Shown here: positions 32,093 to 40,802 of the stretch, piece by piece
How the letters are laid out: the number at the start of each line of letters is the position of its first letter
Position numbering within the stretch: the first letter of the stretch is position 1
Source of the DNA: Actinophytocola gossypii
Lineage (GTDB): Bacteria; Actinomycetota; Actinomycetes; Mycobacteriales; Pseudonocardiaceae
DNA: 64,000 nt
Assembly: GCF_025165815.1 (NCBI RefSeq)
Contig: NZ_JAFFZE010000006.1
Location: forward strand, 1 to 64,000
Direction of reading: 5' to 3'
Translations under genes and position numbers: made by a program
The notes under the pieces: model-generated
Databases searched by the model: none
Seen by the model: the letters and a program-made list of their open reading frames with translations, nothing else
Told to the model about the DNA's origin: nothing

Positions 32093-33360
32093 CGTCCGTC
32101 CCTCCGTCGAGCGTGCGCCGCCAGGGCCCGGTCGACGAACTCGCCGGCCGCGCCGAGGTACCCGGCCGGGTCGAGCAGCTCCGGGTCGACGCCGAGCGAC
32201 GTCAGGTCCCGGCCAGCGCGTACGCACTCCGCCACCGCGTCGTGCGCCTCGACCCGACCCATCGTCGGCGCCAGCTCCGCGGCCACCCGCTCGGCCAGCA
32301 GCGCCTCGCCCATCAGGTTCGCGCGCATCCGCTCCGGGTGCACGGTCAACCGGGACACGCTCGTCCGCAGCCACGACACCGCCGAGCCGGTGACCCGCAG
32401 CAGGTCCGCCAGCGGCTCCCACTCCGCGTGCCACGCGCCCGCGGCCCGCTGGTGCTCCTGCGCCGCGCACGCCAGCAGCGTCGCCACCAGCCCGGGCGCC
32501 CGCACGGCCGAGGCCCGCGCGGACACCGCGGCGACCGGGTTCCGCTTGTGCGGCAGCGTCGACGAGCCACCGGCACCATCGGCCGACTCGGTCAGCTCGC
32601 CGACCTCCGTCTGGGCCAGCAGCACCACGTCGCCGGCGATCTTGGCCACGCACCCGCACACCCGCCCGAGCACGCCGGCCAGGTCGGCGATCCGCCCGCG
32701 CTCGGTGTGCCACGGGACGTCCGGCTCCCGCAGGCCAAGCCGCCGCGCGTACGCCGCGAGCACCGCCGGGCCGGCCGGGTGCAGCGACGCCAGCGTGCCG
32801 ACCGCGCCGCCGAGCTGCGCCGCCGGCCGCACCCCGTCCAGGGAACGCCCGGCCGATCCGAGCCCGGACAGCCACCCGGCCACGGTCAGCCCGAACGTCG
32901 TCGGCAGCGCCTGCTGCAGCAGCGTCCGCCCGGCCTGCACGGTGTCCCGGTGCTCCGCGCACAGCGTGCCGAGGTCGTCGCAGCACGCCCACAGGTCCAC
33001 CAGCACCGCCGACACCGCGCGGCGCGCCACCAGCATCGCCGCGGTGTCCAGGATGTCCTGGCTGGTCGCGCCCCGGTGCACGAACCGGCGGGCCTCGGGC
33101 GGCACCCGCTCGGTCAGCGCGCGGGCGAGCGGCGCCGCCGGGTTCCCGGTCGCGGCCGCCGCGCCTGCCAGCTCGGCGACGTCGAACCGGGACGCCACGC
33201 ACTCCGCCGCGATGTCCTCGGCGACGGCCTGGTCGATCAGGCCCGCGTCGGCCTGCGCGCGGGCGAGCGCGGCCTCCGCGTCCAGCATCGCCTGCAGCCA
33301 CGCCGCGTCGGACACCTGCGCGCGTACCGGCCCGGCGGCCAGCACCTCGTCGAAGAGCAT
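32089..33360 (-). CDS. pcaB: 3-carboxy-cis,cis-muconate cycloisomerase
   Basis: About 423 aa, fumarase/aspartase superfamily. The signature loop GSSTLPHKRNPV (~263-274) and the helix-rich body match PcaB, which lactonises 3-carboxymuconate to 4-carboxymuconolactone, the substrate of the PcaC half of the next gene. Adenylosuccinate lyase is the main look-alike, but the direct coupling to pcaL decides for PcaB. The start overlaps the PIG-L stop by one base (TGATG). Confidence 0.92.
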   Translation of the reverse strand: MLFDEVLAAGPVRAQVSDAAWLQAMLDAEAALARAQADAGLIDQAVAEDIAAECVASRFDVAELAGAAAATGNPAAPLARALTERVPPEARRFVHRGATSQDILDTAAMLVARRAVSAVLVDLWACCDDLGTLCAEHRDTVQAGRTLLQQALPTTFGLTVAGWLSGLGSAGRSLDGVRPAAQLGGAVGTLASLHPAGPAVLAAYARRLGLREPDVPWHTERGRIADLAGVLGRVCGCVAKIAGDVVLLAQTEVGELTESADGAGGSSTLPHKRNPVAAVSARASAVRAPGLVATLLACAAQEHQRAAGAWHAEWEPLADLLRVTGSAVSWLRTSVSRLTVHPERMRANLMGEALLAERVAAELAPTMGRVEAHDAVAECVRAGRDLTSLGVDPELLDPAGYLGAAGEFVDRALAAHARRRDGR

Positions 33361-34133
33361 CAGTCGAACAGGTCGTACTCGGCGATCCCCGGCTCCGCGC
33401 CGACGCGGATGAACCACTCGGTGCCGAACACGTACCCGAACACCTCGTCCGGCATCGCCAGGAAGAACGACTGCTCGCTGATCTGGCTCGGGTGCGCGCG
33501 CATCGCCTGCCGCTTGTAGGTGACCCACGGCGTCACGTCGACCTTGGTGGTCAGGATCGCCTCCGGGCTGCCGAAGTCGTCGCCGAGGTCGGGCATCTCG
33601 AACCCGGCCACCTCGGCGAACTGCGACCGCCCGCGCTTGGCCGCGTCCCGGTTCATCGTCGACTGGTACACCCGGGGCGTGCCGGCGAGCTCCGCGGCCC
33701 GCATGCCGACCCGGTGCACCTGGATGTGGTCGGGGTGGCCGTAGCCGCCGTGGTCGTCGTACACGGTGAGCACGTCGGCGTTCTCCTCGCGCAGGATCGC
33801 CGCGAGCCGCTCGGCGGCCTCCTCGACGTCGGCGGTCCAGAACGTGCCGGGCGCGTCGTTGGTCGGCTCGCCCATCATCCCGGAGTCGGTGTAGCCGAGG
33901 AACTCCACGCGCGCCGCGCCGAGGATGCCGGCCGCGTCCTCGGTCTCCTTGACCCGCCGCTGCCACAGCTCCTCGCCCTCGCCGAGGAACCCGTCCGGCA
34001 CCTCGCCGAGTTCGCCGCGGGTCGCCACCACGAGCACCACCCGGTGCCCCTGCTCGTAGGCCTTCCGCATGACGCCCCCGCAGGCGATGCACTCGTCGTC
34101 GGGGTGGGCATGGAAGGTCACCATCGTTGCCAT
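33360..34133 (-). CDS. PIG-L family zinc deacetylase
   Basis: 257 aa, LmbE/PIG-L fold with zinc ligands AHPDDE (9-14) and GHPDHIQVH (~132-140). Relatives deacetylate GlcNAc conjugates (MshB), cleave mycothiol conjugates (Mca) or modify antibiotics. The sequence resembles the Mca/MshB side (ATRGELGEVPDG) but I cannot settle the substrate. It is the first gene of a coupled operon with pcaB and pcaL, an odd partner for aromatic catabolism; a mycothiol-conjugate amidase for detoxifying aromatic electrophiles would make sense, as inference. TAGTTT lies 6 nt before the ATG. Confidence 0.85.
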   Translation of the reverse strand: MATMVTFHAHPDDECIACGGVMRKAYEQGHRVVLVVATRGELGEVPDGFLGEGEELWQRRVKETEDAAGILGAARVEFLGYTDSGMMGEPTNDAPGTFWTADVEEAAERLAAILREENADVLTVYDDHGGYGHPDHIQVHRVGMRAAELAGTPRVYQSTMNRDAAKRGRSQFAEVAGFEMPDLGDDFGSPEAILTTKVDVTPWVTYKRQAMRAHPSQISEQSFFLAMPDEVFGYVFGTEWFIRVGAEPGIAEYDLFD

Positions 34134-34150
34134 GGTCGGAAACTACGCCC

Positions 34151-35422
34151 CTATCTTGATTCCTGGACGGCCACCGAGACCGTCTCGTCGTCGGCGCTCG
34201 ACTCGGCCTTCGGCAGAGTCTCCGGCGCCGGCAGCCACACCAGCGCGGCGACCAGGCACAGCGCGCCGGTGACCGCGAACGCGACGCCGTAGGAGAGCTG
34301 GTCGGCGAGCAGCCCGGCGACGATCGGCCCGAGCACCGCGCCGATGTCGGCGGACATCTGGAACGTCGCGAGCACCGGGCCGCCGCGCCCGTCCGAGCCG
34401 ATCACGTCGGCGACCGTGGCCTGCATCGGCGGCGCGAGCAGCCCCGCGCCGAGACCGGCGACCACGGTGGCGATCATGAAGGTGAGCACGGTGTCGGTCA
34501 GCCCGACCCAGATCGTGCCGCCGGCGGAGACCAGCAGCCCGCCCAGCACGATCGGTTTGCGCCCGAGGGTGTCGGCGAGCCGGCCGGACACCAGCAGCAT
34601 GACCACGTTGCCGGCGGCGAACACGGCGAGCGCGGTGCCGGCGAACGCGTCGTCGCGGCGGAGCACCTCGGTGACGAACAGCGGCACCAGCGACACCCGG
34701 ACCCCGAACACGGCCCAGCCGTTGGCGAAGCTGGAGCTCATCGCGGCGATGTAGGCCTTGTGCCGCAGCGCCTGCCGCACGGTGATGGTCGGGGCCTTGT
34801 CGTCGGTGGAGCGGGCGGCGAGCGTCGAGTGCCGCAGGAACCACCAGACGATGAACACGGCCACGAACAGCGCGCCGGCGTAGACCAGGAACGGCGCGCG
34901 CAGGGAGATCGTCAGCAGCCCGCCGCCGAGCAGCGGGCCCATCACGTTGCCGAGCAGGAACCCGGTGCCCCACAGGCCGGACGCGCGCCCGCGCAGGTGC
35001 GGCGGGGTGAGCCGGATCAGCAGCGCGATCGCGGACACGGTGAACATCGTCGACCCGATGCCGCCGACCCCGCGGAACACGACGAGCTGCCAGTACTCGG
35101 CGGCGAACGCGCAGGCCCCGGTGGTGACCGCGACGATCGAGATGCCGACCAGGTAGATCTTCTGCTCGCCGAGCATGGTGACCAGCCGCCCGGCGGCCGG
35201 CGCGAACACCAGCCGCGCGACGGCGAACGCGCTGACCACGATCGACGCGGCGGTGACGCTGACGTCGAAGCTACGGGCGAACGTCGGCAGCGCGGGCGCG
35301 ACCAGCCCGAACCCGGCCGCGATGACGAAGTTGGCCGCGACCAGCACCCAGACTTCCCTGGGTAGGCGCTTGGACCCCGGTGCCCCCGATGCCGCCGTCG
35401 TCGTCCCCGATGCGGCATCCAC
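34151..35422 (-). CDS. MFS drug:proton antiporter
   Basis: 423 aa, 12 predicted membrane helices with a central cytoplasmic loop (~195-220). The MFS loop-2-3 motif is degenerate (GRLVTMLGEQK), and the second-half copy reads SGRLADTLGRKP. It is in the DHA1 multidrug exporter style (similar to MdtG/Bcr). GTG 35422 starts a hydrophilic N-terminus of ~20 residues. It lies on the same strand as the PIG-L/pca operon, 17 nt upstream of that operon's leaderless promoter; it could export aromatic acids or drugs. Confidence 0.85.
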   Translation of the reverse strand: MDAASGTTTAASGAPGSKRLPREVWVLVAANFVIAAGFGLVAPALPTFARSFDVSVTAASIVVSAFAVARLVFAPAAGRLVTMLGEQKIYLVGISIVAVTTGACAFAAEYWQLVVFRGVGGIGSTMFTVSAIALLIRLTPPHLRGRASGLWGTGFLLGNVMGPLLGGGLLTISLRAPFLVYAGALFVAVFIVWWFLRHSTLAARSTDDKAPTITVRQALRHKAYIAAMSSSFANGWAVFGVRVSLVPLFVTEVLRRDDAFAGTALAVFAAGNVVMLLVSGRLADTLGRKPIVLGGLLVSAGGTIWVGLTDTVLTFMIATVVAGLGAGLLAPPMQATVADVIGSDGRGGPVLATFQMSADIGAVLGPIVAGLLADQLSYGVAFAVTGALCLVAALVWLPAPETLPKAESSADDETVSVAVQESR

Positions 35423-35498
35423 CCGCGATCACCCACCCCACACGTCGTCCACCACCCGGCCCGGACGGTCCCAACGTCCGGACCGTGCCCAGCATTCC

Positions 35499-35557
35499 AA
35501 CGCCATGAGGGTGGCCTTCGGGACGTTGAGCGTCCCGAAGGTCACCCTCATGGCGTT
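35499..35557. repeat. Long intergenic hairpin, terminator-like palindromic repeat
   Basis: Two 27-nt arms (35499-35525 and 35531-35557) are complementary at 26 positions, with loop TTGAG. It begins at the stop codon of the gene at 35557-36315, so it should terminate that transcript before the MFS gene. Each arm reads as a similar short peptide (MRVTFGTLNVPKATLMAL on one strand, MRVAFGTLSVPKVTLMAF on the other). This suggests a palindromic intergenic repeat unit that produces spurious small open frames. Confidence 0.8.
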
Positions 35558-36315
35558 CACGAGACCGCGGCGGACGCGAGGATGTCCTGGGCGACGGAGG
35601 TGGGCAGGGGAGCGGGCTCGGCCGGGCCGCCGGCGACGTCGCTGACCACGACGAGCATGGTCACCCCGGTCGGTTCGCCGTCCTCCGCGAGCGCGACGCC
35701 GAGGATGGCGATCTCGCCCTCGGTGGCCTGGCACTCCGGGATCGTGACCCGCGGCGTGACCTTCGCGGTGAGCGTCATCGCGGGCCGCCCGTCCAGCTCG
35801 GACTCTTGTGGTTTCCCGACCTCGACCCGGGCGCCGGCCTTGAACGAGCCCGTGGCGAAGGACGTGGCGAACTCCCGCACGGTCTTCGCCAGGTCGAGGT
35901 CGGAGCCGTCCTTGGCGCGCACGTCGCCGCTGGTGGCGAAGCTGCGGATGTAGGTCTGGCCCTGGCAGGTGTAGCTGCCGTGGTCGGCGGTGCCGGTGAA
36001 GTCGACGCCGAGCCCGCTGTCGCGCTTGTCCGGCACGACCTTCCAGTCGTCCGGCACCTGGTAGGTCAGGCCGGCGTCGGCGGTGTTGTCGACCAGCCGC
36101 CAGCCGTCCTCGGTCTCTGTCTCTGTATCTGTCTCTGTGGAGGTCGTCGTAGCCGGAGCGGCGGCGGTGGGCGCGGCCGTCGGCGTGCCACCGCTCTTCC
36201 GGTTCACCAGCGCGATCGTCACCACCGCGCCGACGATGAGCGTGATCGCCAGCACGCCGAGGATCATCGGCAGCCGCGAGGGCGGCGGCGGGGGAGGCGG
36301 CGGCCATCCGTGCAC
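35557..36315 (-). CDS. Membrane-anchored protein with extracellular domain, unknown function
   Basis: About 252 aa: Pro-rich cytoplasmic start (HGWPPPPPPPP), one transmembrane helix (~16-38), Thr/Glu-rich linker (TSTETDTETETE), then an extracellular domain of ~170 residues with two cysteines (SYTCQGQ, IPECQATEG) that may form a disulfide. Many actinobacterial cell-surface proteins share this plan. No family is recognised. GTG 36315 is set by TATCGT 6 nt upstream; the open frame further 5' lacks a start signal. The 3' end runs into the long hairpin. Confidence 0.7.
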   Translation of the reverse strand: MHGWPPPPPPPPSRLPMILGVLAITLIVGAVVTIALVNRKSGGTPTAAPTAAAPATTTSTETDTETETEDGWRLVDNTADAGLTYQVPDDWKVVPDKRDSGLGVDFTGTADHGSYTCQGQTYIRSFATSGDVRAKDGSDLDLAKTVREFATSFATGSFKAGARVEVGKPQESELDGRPAMTLTAKVTPRVTIPECQATEGEIAILGVALAEDGEPTGVTMLVVVSDVAGGPAEPAPLPTSVAQDILASAAVS

Positions 36316-36480
36316 ACCCGGACGATAGACGCCGCTCCCCGAGCGGGGGTAGATCGTCAGAGTGACACCACCCCTGACATGGGCGTGTTTGGTGCCTGTG
36401 AGTAAGCTGCGGCTCCGCCTGATCGACTTCCCTGTACCACGAGTAGGCGAGGGCTGCACGACGCACAACTAGGAGAGCGC

Positions 36481-37710
36481 ATGGCCAGCAGGTTCAGGGC
36501 CGTCCGCACCGCCGTCGCGGTGCTGGGCGCAGCGGTGACGGTGACGATGACCGCGGCGATACCGGCGACGGCCGAACCGGCAACCGGCCTGCCGACGGGC
36601 GAGGTCACCGGCTACCACGTGAACGTGGGCAAGGGGAAGCTCCGGGACATCCTCGCCAAGGTGTTCAAGGTGGAGCTGTCCGACGGCAGCACCGTCGACG
36701 CGTACTGCGTCCAGGTCCGCCGAGGCAGCGACCCCGAGCACGAGCTGGTCGAGCAGCCGTGGGACGCGTTCCCCGACGCGGACTCCCCGTTCCACGCCAA
36801 CCGCGACAAGATCAACTGGATCCTGCACAACAGCTTCCCGGCGGTCGGCCGCAAGGCACTGCAGCGCACCCTGCGGGACGAGGGCGTCAAGCTGCACAAC
36901 GGCGGCCTCAACCGCGAAGAGGCGATCTCCGGTACCCAGGCCGCGATCTGGCACTTCAGCGACGGTGTGGACCTGAACCGCAAGAACCCGCTCCCCGTCG
37001 TCGGCAAGGGTTTCGACAAGGACGTCCTGGCCCTCTACGACTACCTCACCGGTGACGCCAACGAGGGCCTGGGCGACCAGCCCACCCCCGCCCTCGAGGT
37101 CACCCCCACCGAGCTGTCCGGCGAGGCGGGCGAACGCATCGGCCCGTTCACCGTGACCACCACCGGCAACGTCACCAAGCTCAAGGCCGACCTCCCAGAA
37201 GGCGTGACGATCACCGACGCCGACGGCGAGGAGCTGACCGCCAAGCAGATCGAGAACGGCACCGACCTGTACCTGGACGTCCCGGCGGACGCCGAGCAGG
37301 GCGCGGTCACCATCGAGCTGACCGCGCGGGCCGGCATCGACACCGGCCGCCTGTTCGTCGGCGAGAACTACGGCAAGGGCGACAAGACCCAGTCACTCAT
37401 CACCGCGAAGTCCACCCGCACGAAGATCACCGTGACGATCGGCGCCGACTGGGCCGCCGCACCGCCCACGACGACCGTGCCCCCGACCAGCGACACGTCC
37501 ACCACCGCGCCCCCCACGAGCACCGCCCCCGAGACGACGACGGAACCGACGTCGACCTCGTCGGAGGCAGCCCCGGTGCCGCAGCCGAGGAACACCAGCG
37601 GCCTGGCGACGACCGGCGCGTCGATCCTGATGCCCGTCGTGATCGGTCTGGTGCTGGTCGGTGCCGGTATCGGCGCGCTGCTGGTCCTGCGCCGCCGCCG
37701 AGGAGCCTGA
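36481..37710 (+). CDS. Thioester-domain surface protein with LAxTG sorting signal
   Basis: 409 aa cell-wall protein. Signal peptide (1-31, ending PATA); thioester (TQXA) domain with Cys in VDAYCVQ and Gln in SGTQAAIWHF, the pair that forms an internal Cys-Gln thioester and bonds covalently to host or surface targets; a beta-sandwich domain (~190-320); Pro/Thr-rich stalk; sorting motif LATTG, a 20-residue hydrophobic helix and an Arg-rich tail. LAxTG is the preference of class E sortases in high-GC actinobacteria. No sortase gene lies nearby. AGGAG lies 5 nt before the ATG; a TAAGCT -10-like box is ~70 nt upstream. Confidence 0.9.
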   Translation: MASRFRAVRTAVAVLGAAVTVTMTAAIPATAEPATGLPTGEVTGYHVNVGKGKLRDILAKVFKVELSDGSTVDAYCVQVRRGSDPEHELVEQPWDAFPDADSPFHANRDKINWILHNSFPAVGRKALQRTLRDEGVKLHNGGLNREEAISGTQAAIWHFSDGVDLNRKNPLPVVGKGFDKDVLALYDYLTGDANEGLGDQPTPALEVTPTELSGEAGERIGPFTVTTTGNVTKLKADLPEGVTITDADGEELTAKQIENGTDLYLDVPADAEQGAVTIELTARAGIDTGRLFVGENYGKGDKTQSLITAKSTRTKITVTIGADWAAAPPTTTVPPTSDTSTTAPPTSTAPETTTEPTSTSSEAAPVPQPRNTSGLATTGASILMPVVIGLVLVGAGIGALLVLRRRRGA

Positions 37711-37779
37711 CCGTCCGGTGGCCCCTGCCCGTTCGTGCTGTCGGCCGGGGCCACCACCGGGCCGTAGTAGGTTTGCCCG

Positions 37780-38364
37780 ATGACCTCGCCGCTGATGATG
37801 ACCTGGCAGGGCGTAGCCGCCCCGTACCTCGAGTCGGCGCGGCTGCTGGTGTCCGACGGTCGGCTCCGGGCGTCCGGCCGCATCGTCGCCGCGGCCAACC
37901 CGGCACGGGGCCACGGAGCGTTCAACGCGTCCTTCGAACTGTCGGTCCCCCGCAGCGGCGACGTGGGCAAAGGCCTCCTCCGCACGATCACCGCCGACGA
38001 GGAACGCCAGATCTCGGTAGGCCGCACCGAGGACGGCGTCTGGCTCATAGACCACGGCGACGGCACCCAACGCAACGACTTCGACGGTGCCGTGGACGTG
38101 GACGTCTCGGGCTCGGTGACGTTCACGTCCTTACCCATCCGCCGCCTGGGCTTACATCGTGAGCCCGGCGAACACGTACTCCCGGTCGTCTACGTCTCGA
38201 TGCCCGACCTCACGGTCACCCTGGTCCACCAGACCTACCGCACCGTCTCGGTCTCCGAAAAGGGCGCCGTCATCAACTACTCCGTCCCCGACTTCACCAC
38301 CAACCTCACCGTCGACCGCGACGGCCTGGTCATCGACTACCCCGGCATAGCCACCCGCGTCTGA
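37780..38364 (+). CDS. Putative glycolipid-binding family protein (DUF1089-like)
   Basis: 194 aa, beta-rich, no signal peptide. It has the features of the PA1994-like glycolipid-binding family: an early MTWQGVAAPYLESARL strand, DGVWLIDHGDGTQRNDFDGAVDVDV, SLPIRRLGL and the terminal DGLVIDYPGIATRV. The ligand is unknown; the fold resembles the lipid-binding LolA/LppX half-barrel. TAGGTT lies exactly 6 nt before the ATG, with no Shine-Dalgarno, indicating a leaderless mRNA. Confidence 0.8.
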   Translation: MTSPLMMTWQGVAAPYLESARLLVSDGRLRASGRIVAAANPARGHGAFNASFELSVPRSGDVGKGLLRTITADEERQISVGRTEDGVWLIDHGDGTQRNDFDGAVDVDVSGSVTFTSLPIRRLGLHREPGEHVLPVVYVSMPDLTVTLVHQTYRTVSVSEKGAVINYSVPDFTTNLTVDRDGLVIDYPGIATRV

Positions 38365-38381
38365 CCCCGCCGGACACACCC

Positions 38382-38405
38382 GATCCACTTGTCCACAAGT
38401 GGATC
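38382..38405. terminator. 24-bp palindrome between converging genes
   Basis: GATCCACTTG-TCCA-CAAGTGGATC, a perfect 10-bp stem with 4-nt loop (the 24-bp palindrome is perfect apart from its two central bases). It lies 17 nt past one stop and faces the stop at 38537, so a bidirectional terminator is likely. Its centre TTGTCCACA equals the high-GC actinobacterial DnaA-box sequence on both strands. Confidence 0.6.
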
Positions 38406-38536
38406 TTGCCCCCTACCCCCACCCCCCACACCCCGATAGACTGGCCCTGAGGGGAGCCCCCGGGAACGGGTGGGGGATGCCCTTGACGTGTGCGCGCGAG
38501 GGTGTGGCAGCGAGAGCGGGCCGGGGCGGGGTGGGT

Positions 38537-39517
38537 TCAGTCCGGTAGGTCGGCGATCGCGATGTCGCCCTCCAGGCGCAGGATTCGGCCGCCGCCCGAG
38601 CCCAGGGAGCGCAGGTCCTCGAACGCCTCCGGGTCCGTCAGGTCGATCCGCAGCTCCTCCCGCGGCGTCTCCCGCAGCGCGACCAACCCGGCCCGCGCCT
38701 CGTTCCCCGCTCGGATCGTCGCCGCCAACCCGCCCGTCGACGCCAACGCCCCACGGGCCGCCCCCAACCGCCCCAGCGCGTCGTCCACCGCGTCCAGCAG
38801 CTGCTCCCGGTTCCCCTCGCACATCGCCAGCACCAGCTCCGCCCGCGTCCCCGCCACCCGGGTTCCGTCCGCGAACGACCCCGCGGCCAGCGACAACGCC
38901 AGCGGCCCTCCGTCCGCACCCGTCGCCGCCAGCACCGCCGCCAGCACGTGCGGCAGATGCGAGATCCGCGCCACCGCGGCGTCATGCTCGCCCGACGTCG
39001 TCGGCACCACGTGCGCCCCACAGCCCAACGCCAACGACACCGCCGCCCGCCAAGCCTCCGCCGGCACCTCCTCGTCCGTCGCCACCACCCACGGCGCGCC
39101 GTCGAACAGGTCCGCCGACCCCGCCGCCCACCCGGACGCCGACCGCCCCGCCATCGGGTGCCCGCCGGCGTACCGGACCCCCGGCGCGCGCCGAGCCACC
39201 GCCGACGCCACCGCCGACTTCACGCTCACCACGTCCGTGAGCAGGCACGACGGCGCCACCGACGCCACCGTCCGCAGCACCTCGTCGACCGCCGGCAGCG
39301 GCACCGCCAGCACCACCAGCGCATCCGCCTCCGCCGCCTTGGCCAGCGCCTCCTCGACCGGCAGCACCGTGAACCCGTCGGCCACCGCCGCCTCCCGGTC
39401 CTCCGAGGACGCCGTCGCCCCCCACACCGGCCGCCCGGCCCGCGCCGCCGCCCGCAGCACCGACCCCCCGATCAGACCGAGTCCGATCACGCACACCGCT
39501 CGCACGGGACCCATCAT
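38537..39517 (-). CDS. tyrA: Prephenate dehydrogenase
   Basis: About 326 aa. N-terminal NAD(P)-binding fold (VCVIGLGLIGGSVLRAA) and the prephenate dehydrogenase signature region (LLTDVVSVKSAV; GGHPMAGRSASGW) identify the enzyme that oxidatively decarboxylates prephenate to 4-hydroxyphenylpyruvate in tyrosine synthesis. The C-terminal third is helical. There is no clear ACT domain. ATG 39517 overlaps the stop of the amidohydrolase gene (ATGA), so both are in one operon. The position next to tadA matches the usual actinobacterial order. Confidence 0.93.
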   Translation of the reverse strand: MMGPVRAVCVIGLGLIGGSVLRAAARAGRPVWGATASSEDREAAVADGFTVLPVEEALAKAAEADALVVLAVPLPAVDEVLRTVASVAPSCLLTDVVSVKSAVASAVARRAPGVRYAGGHPMAGRSASGWAAGSADLFDGAPWVVATDEEVPAEAWRAAVSLALGCGAHVVPTTSGEHDAAVARISHLPHVLAAVLAATGADGGPLALSLAAGSFADGTRVAGTRAELVLAMCEGNREQLLDAVDDALGRLGAARGALASTGGLAATIRAGNEARAGLVALRETPREELRIDLTDPEAFEDLRSLGSGGGRILRLEGDIAIADLPD

Positions 39518-40749
39518 CGCAGCGTGTCCAGCGCGAACGCCGCGTACATCGCCACGCCGTGCGCGAACGCGGACTCGTCGAAGTGCACCCGGTTCGAGTG
39601 GTTCGGCGGCGCCTCGTCCGGCTCGACGCCCGGCGGGCACGCACCGAGGAACGCCAGCGTCGACGGCACCTGCTCGGCGACGTAGGAGAAGTCCTCCGCG
39701 GCCATCAGCGGGTCGGCCATCACCGGCCCGAACCGCGACCCGAGCACCGAGCCGGCCAGCTCCAGCACCCGCGCGGCCACCGCCTCGTCGTTGCGCGTCG
39801 GCGGGTAGCCGGTGGTGACCTCGAACGACGTCGTGCAGCCGTGCGCGGCGCCGAGGTGCTCGCACACCTTCGGGATCTCCGCCAGCGCCCGCGCCCGCAC
39901 CTCCGGCGACAACGTGCGCAGCGTGCCCTCCAGCTCGGCGGTCTCCGGGATGACGTTCGACGTGGTGCCCGCGGTGATCCGCCCCACCGTCAGCACCGCC
40001 GGGTCGAACACCGAGAACCGCCTGGTCACCATCGTCTGCAGCGCCCCGACCATCGCCGCGGCCGCCGGTACCGGGTCGATCGCGTGGAACGGCATCGCGC
40101 CGTGCCCGCCGCGGCCGGTGACCCGCACCAGCCACGCGTCCGCGCTCGCCATGATCGGCCCCGGCCGGCAGGTGACCACGCCGGACGTGGCGGTGGCCGT
40201 GATGTGCAGCGCGAGCGCGCGCTCCACCGGCCGCCCACCCGCCTGCAGCACGCCCTCGTCGATCATGTGCCGGGCGCCGTGGTGACCCTCCTCGCCCGGC
40301 TGGAACATGAACACGACCCGCCCGGCCAACGCCTCCCGCCGGGAGTGCAGCAGCCGCGCGGCGGAGACGAGCATCGCGGTGTGCGTGTCGTGCCCGCAGG
40401 CGTGCATCCGCCCCGGCTCCTCGGACGCGAACGCCAGCCCGCTGTCCTCCGGCATCGACAGCGCGTCCATGTCGCCACGCAGCAGCACGGTCGGTCCCGG
40501 CCGGGCCCCGTTGAGCACGGCCACCACCGAGTCGCACGACTCGCCCTTGGTGACGTGCAGGTCGAGGCCCTCCAGCGCGTGCAGCACCGCGGCCTGCGAG
40601 CGCGGCAGCCGCAACCCGAGCTCGGGGTGCTTGTGCAGCTGGCGGCGCAGCGCGACCGTGCGGGGTTGCAGCGCGCGGGCGGCCTCGAGCAGCCCGGAGA
40701 ACCGGGGGTCGTCGGCCGGGACGGGGCTATCGGCGGGTGTCATGCCCAT
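39514..40749 (-). CDS. M20 family amidohydrolase (hippurate hydrolase-like)
   Basis: 411 aa, zinc peptidase/amidohydrolase of the M20D group. Metal-binding and catalytic segments: LLRGDMDALSM, MHACGHDTHTAM, FQPGEEGHHGA, and the C-terminal PPNHSNRVHFDE; the dimerisation lid lies at ~200-315. Relatives hydrolyse N-acyl amino acids, hippurate or indole-amino-acid conjugates. It is upstream of and coupled to tyrA. GTG/ATG choice: MGMTPAD at 40749 or the ATG two codons later; no strong ribosome-binding site for either. Confidence 0.88.
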   Translation of the reverse strand: MGMTPADSPVPADDPRFSGLLEAARALQPRTVALRRQLHKHPELGLRLPRSQAAVLHALEGLDLHVTKGESCDSVVAVLNGARPGPTVLLRGDMDALSMPEDSGLAFASEEPGRMHACGHDTHTAMLVSAARLLHSRREALAGRVVFMFQPGEEGHHGARHMIDEGVLQAGGRPVERALALHITATATSGVVTCRPGPIMASADAWLVRVTGRGGHGAMPFHAIDPVPAAAAMVGALQTMVTRRFSVFDPAVLTVGRITAGTTSNVIPETAELEGTLRTLSPEVRARALAEIPKVCEHLGAAHGCTTSFEVTTGYPPTRNDEAVAARVLELAGSVLGSRFGPVMADPLMAAEDFSYVAEQVPSTLAFLGACPPGVEPDEAPPNHSNRVHFDESAFAHGVAMYAAFALDTLR

Positions 40750-40802
40750 GATGATCGCACCGGTGCTTCCGACTCGGCCGGTTCAGGAATACCGTGTGCG
40801 GC

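Noticed and set aside
35429-36466. A 345-codon minus-strand frame through the membrane protein gene and hairpin
   Set aside because: It is out of frame with the transmembrane protein, lacks a ribosome-binding site, and its protein-like end is only the hairpin arm.
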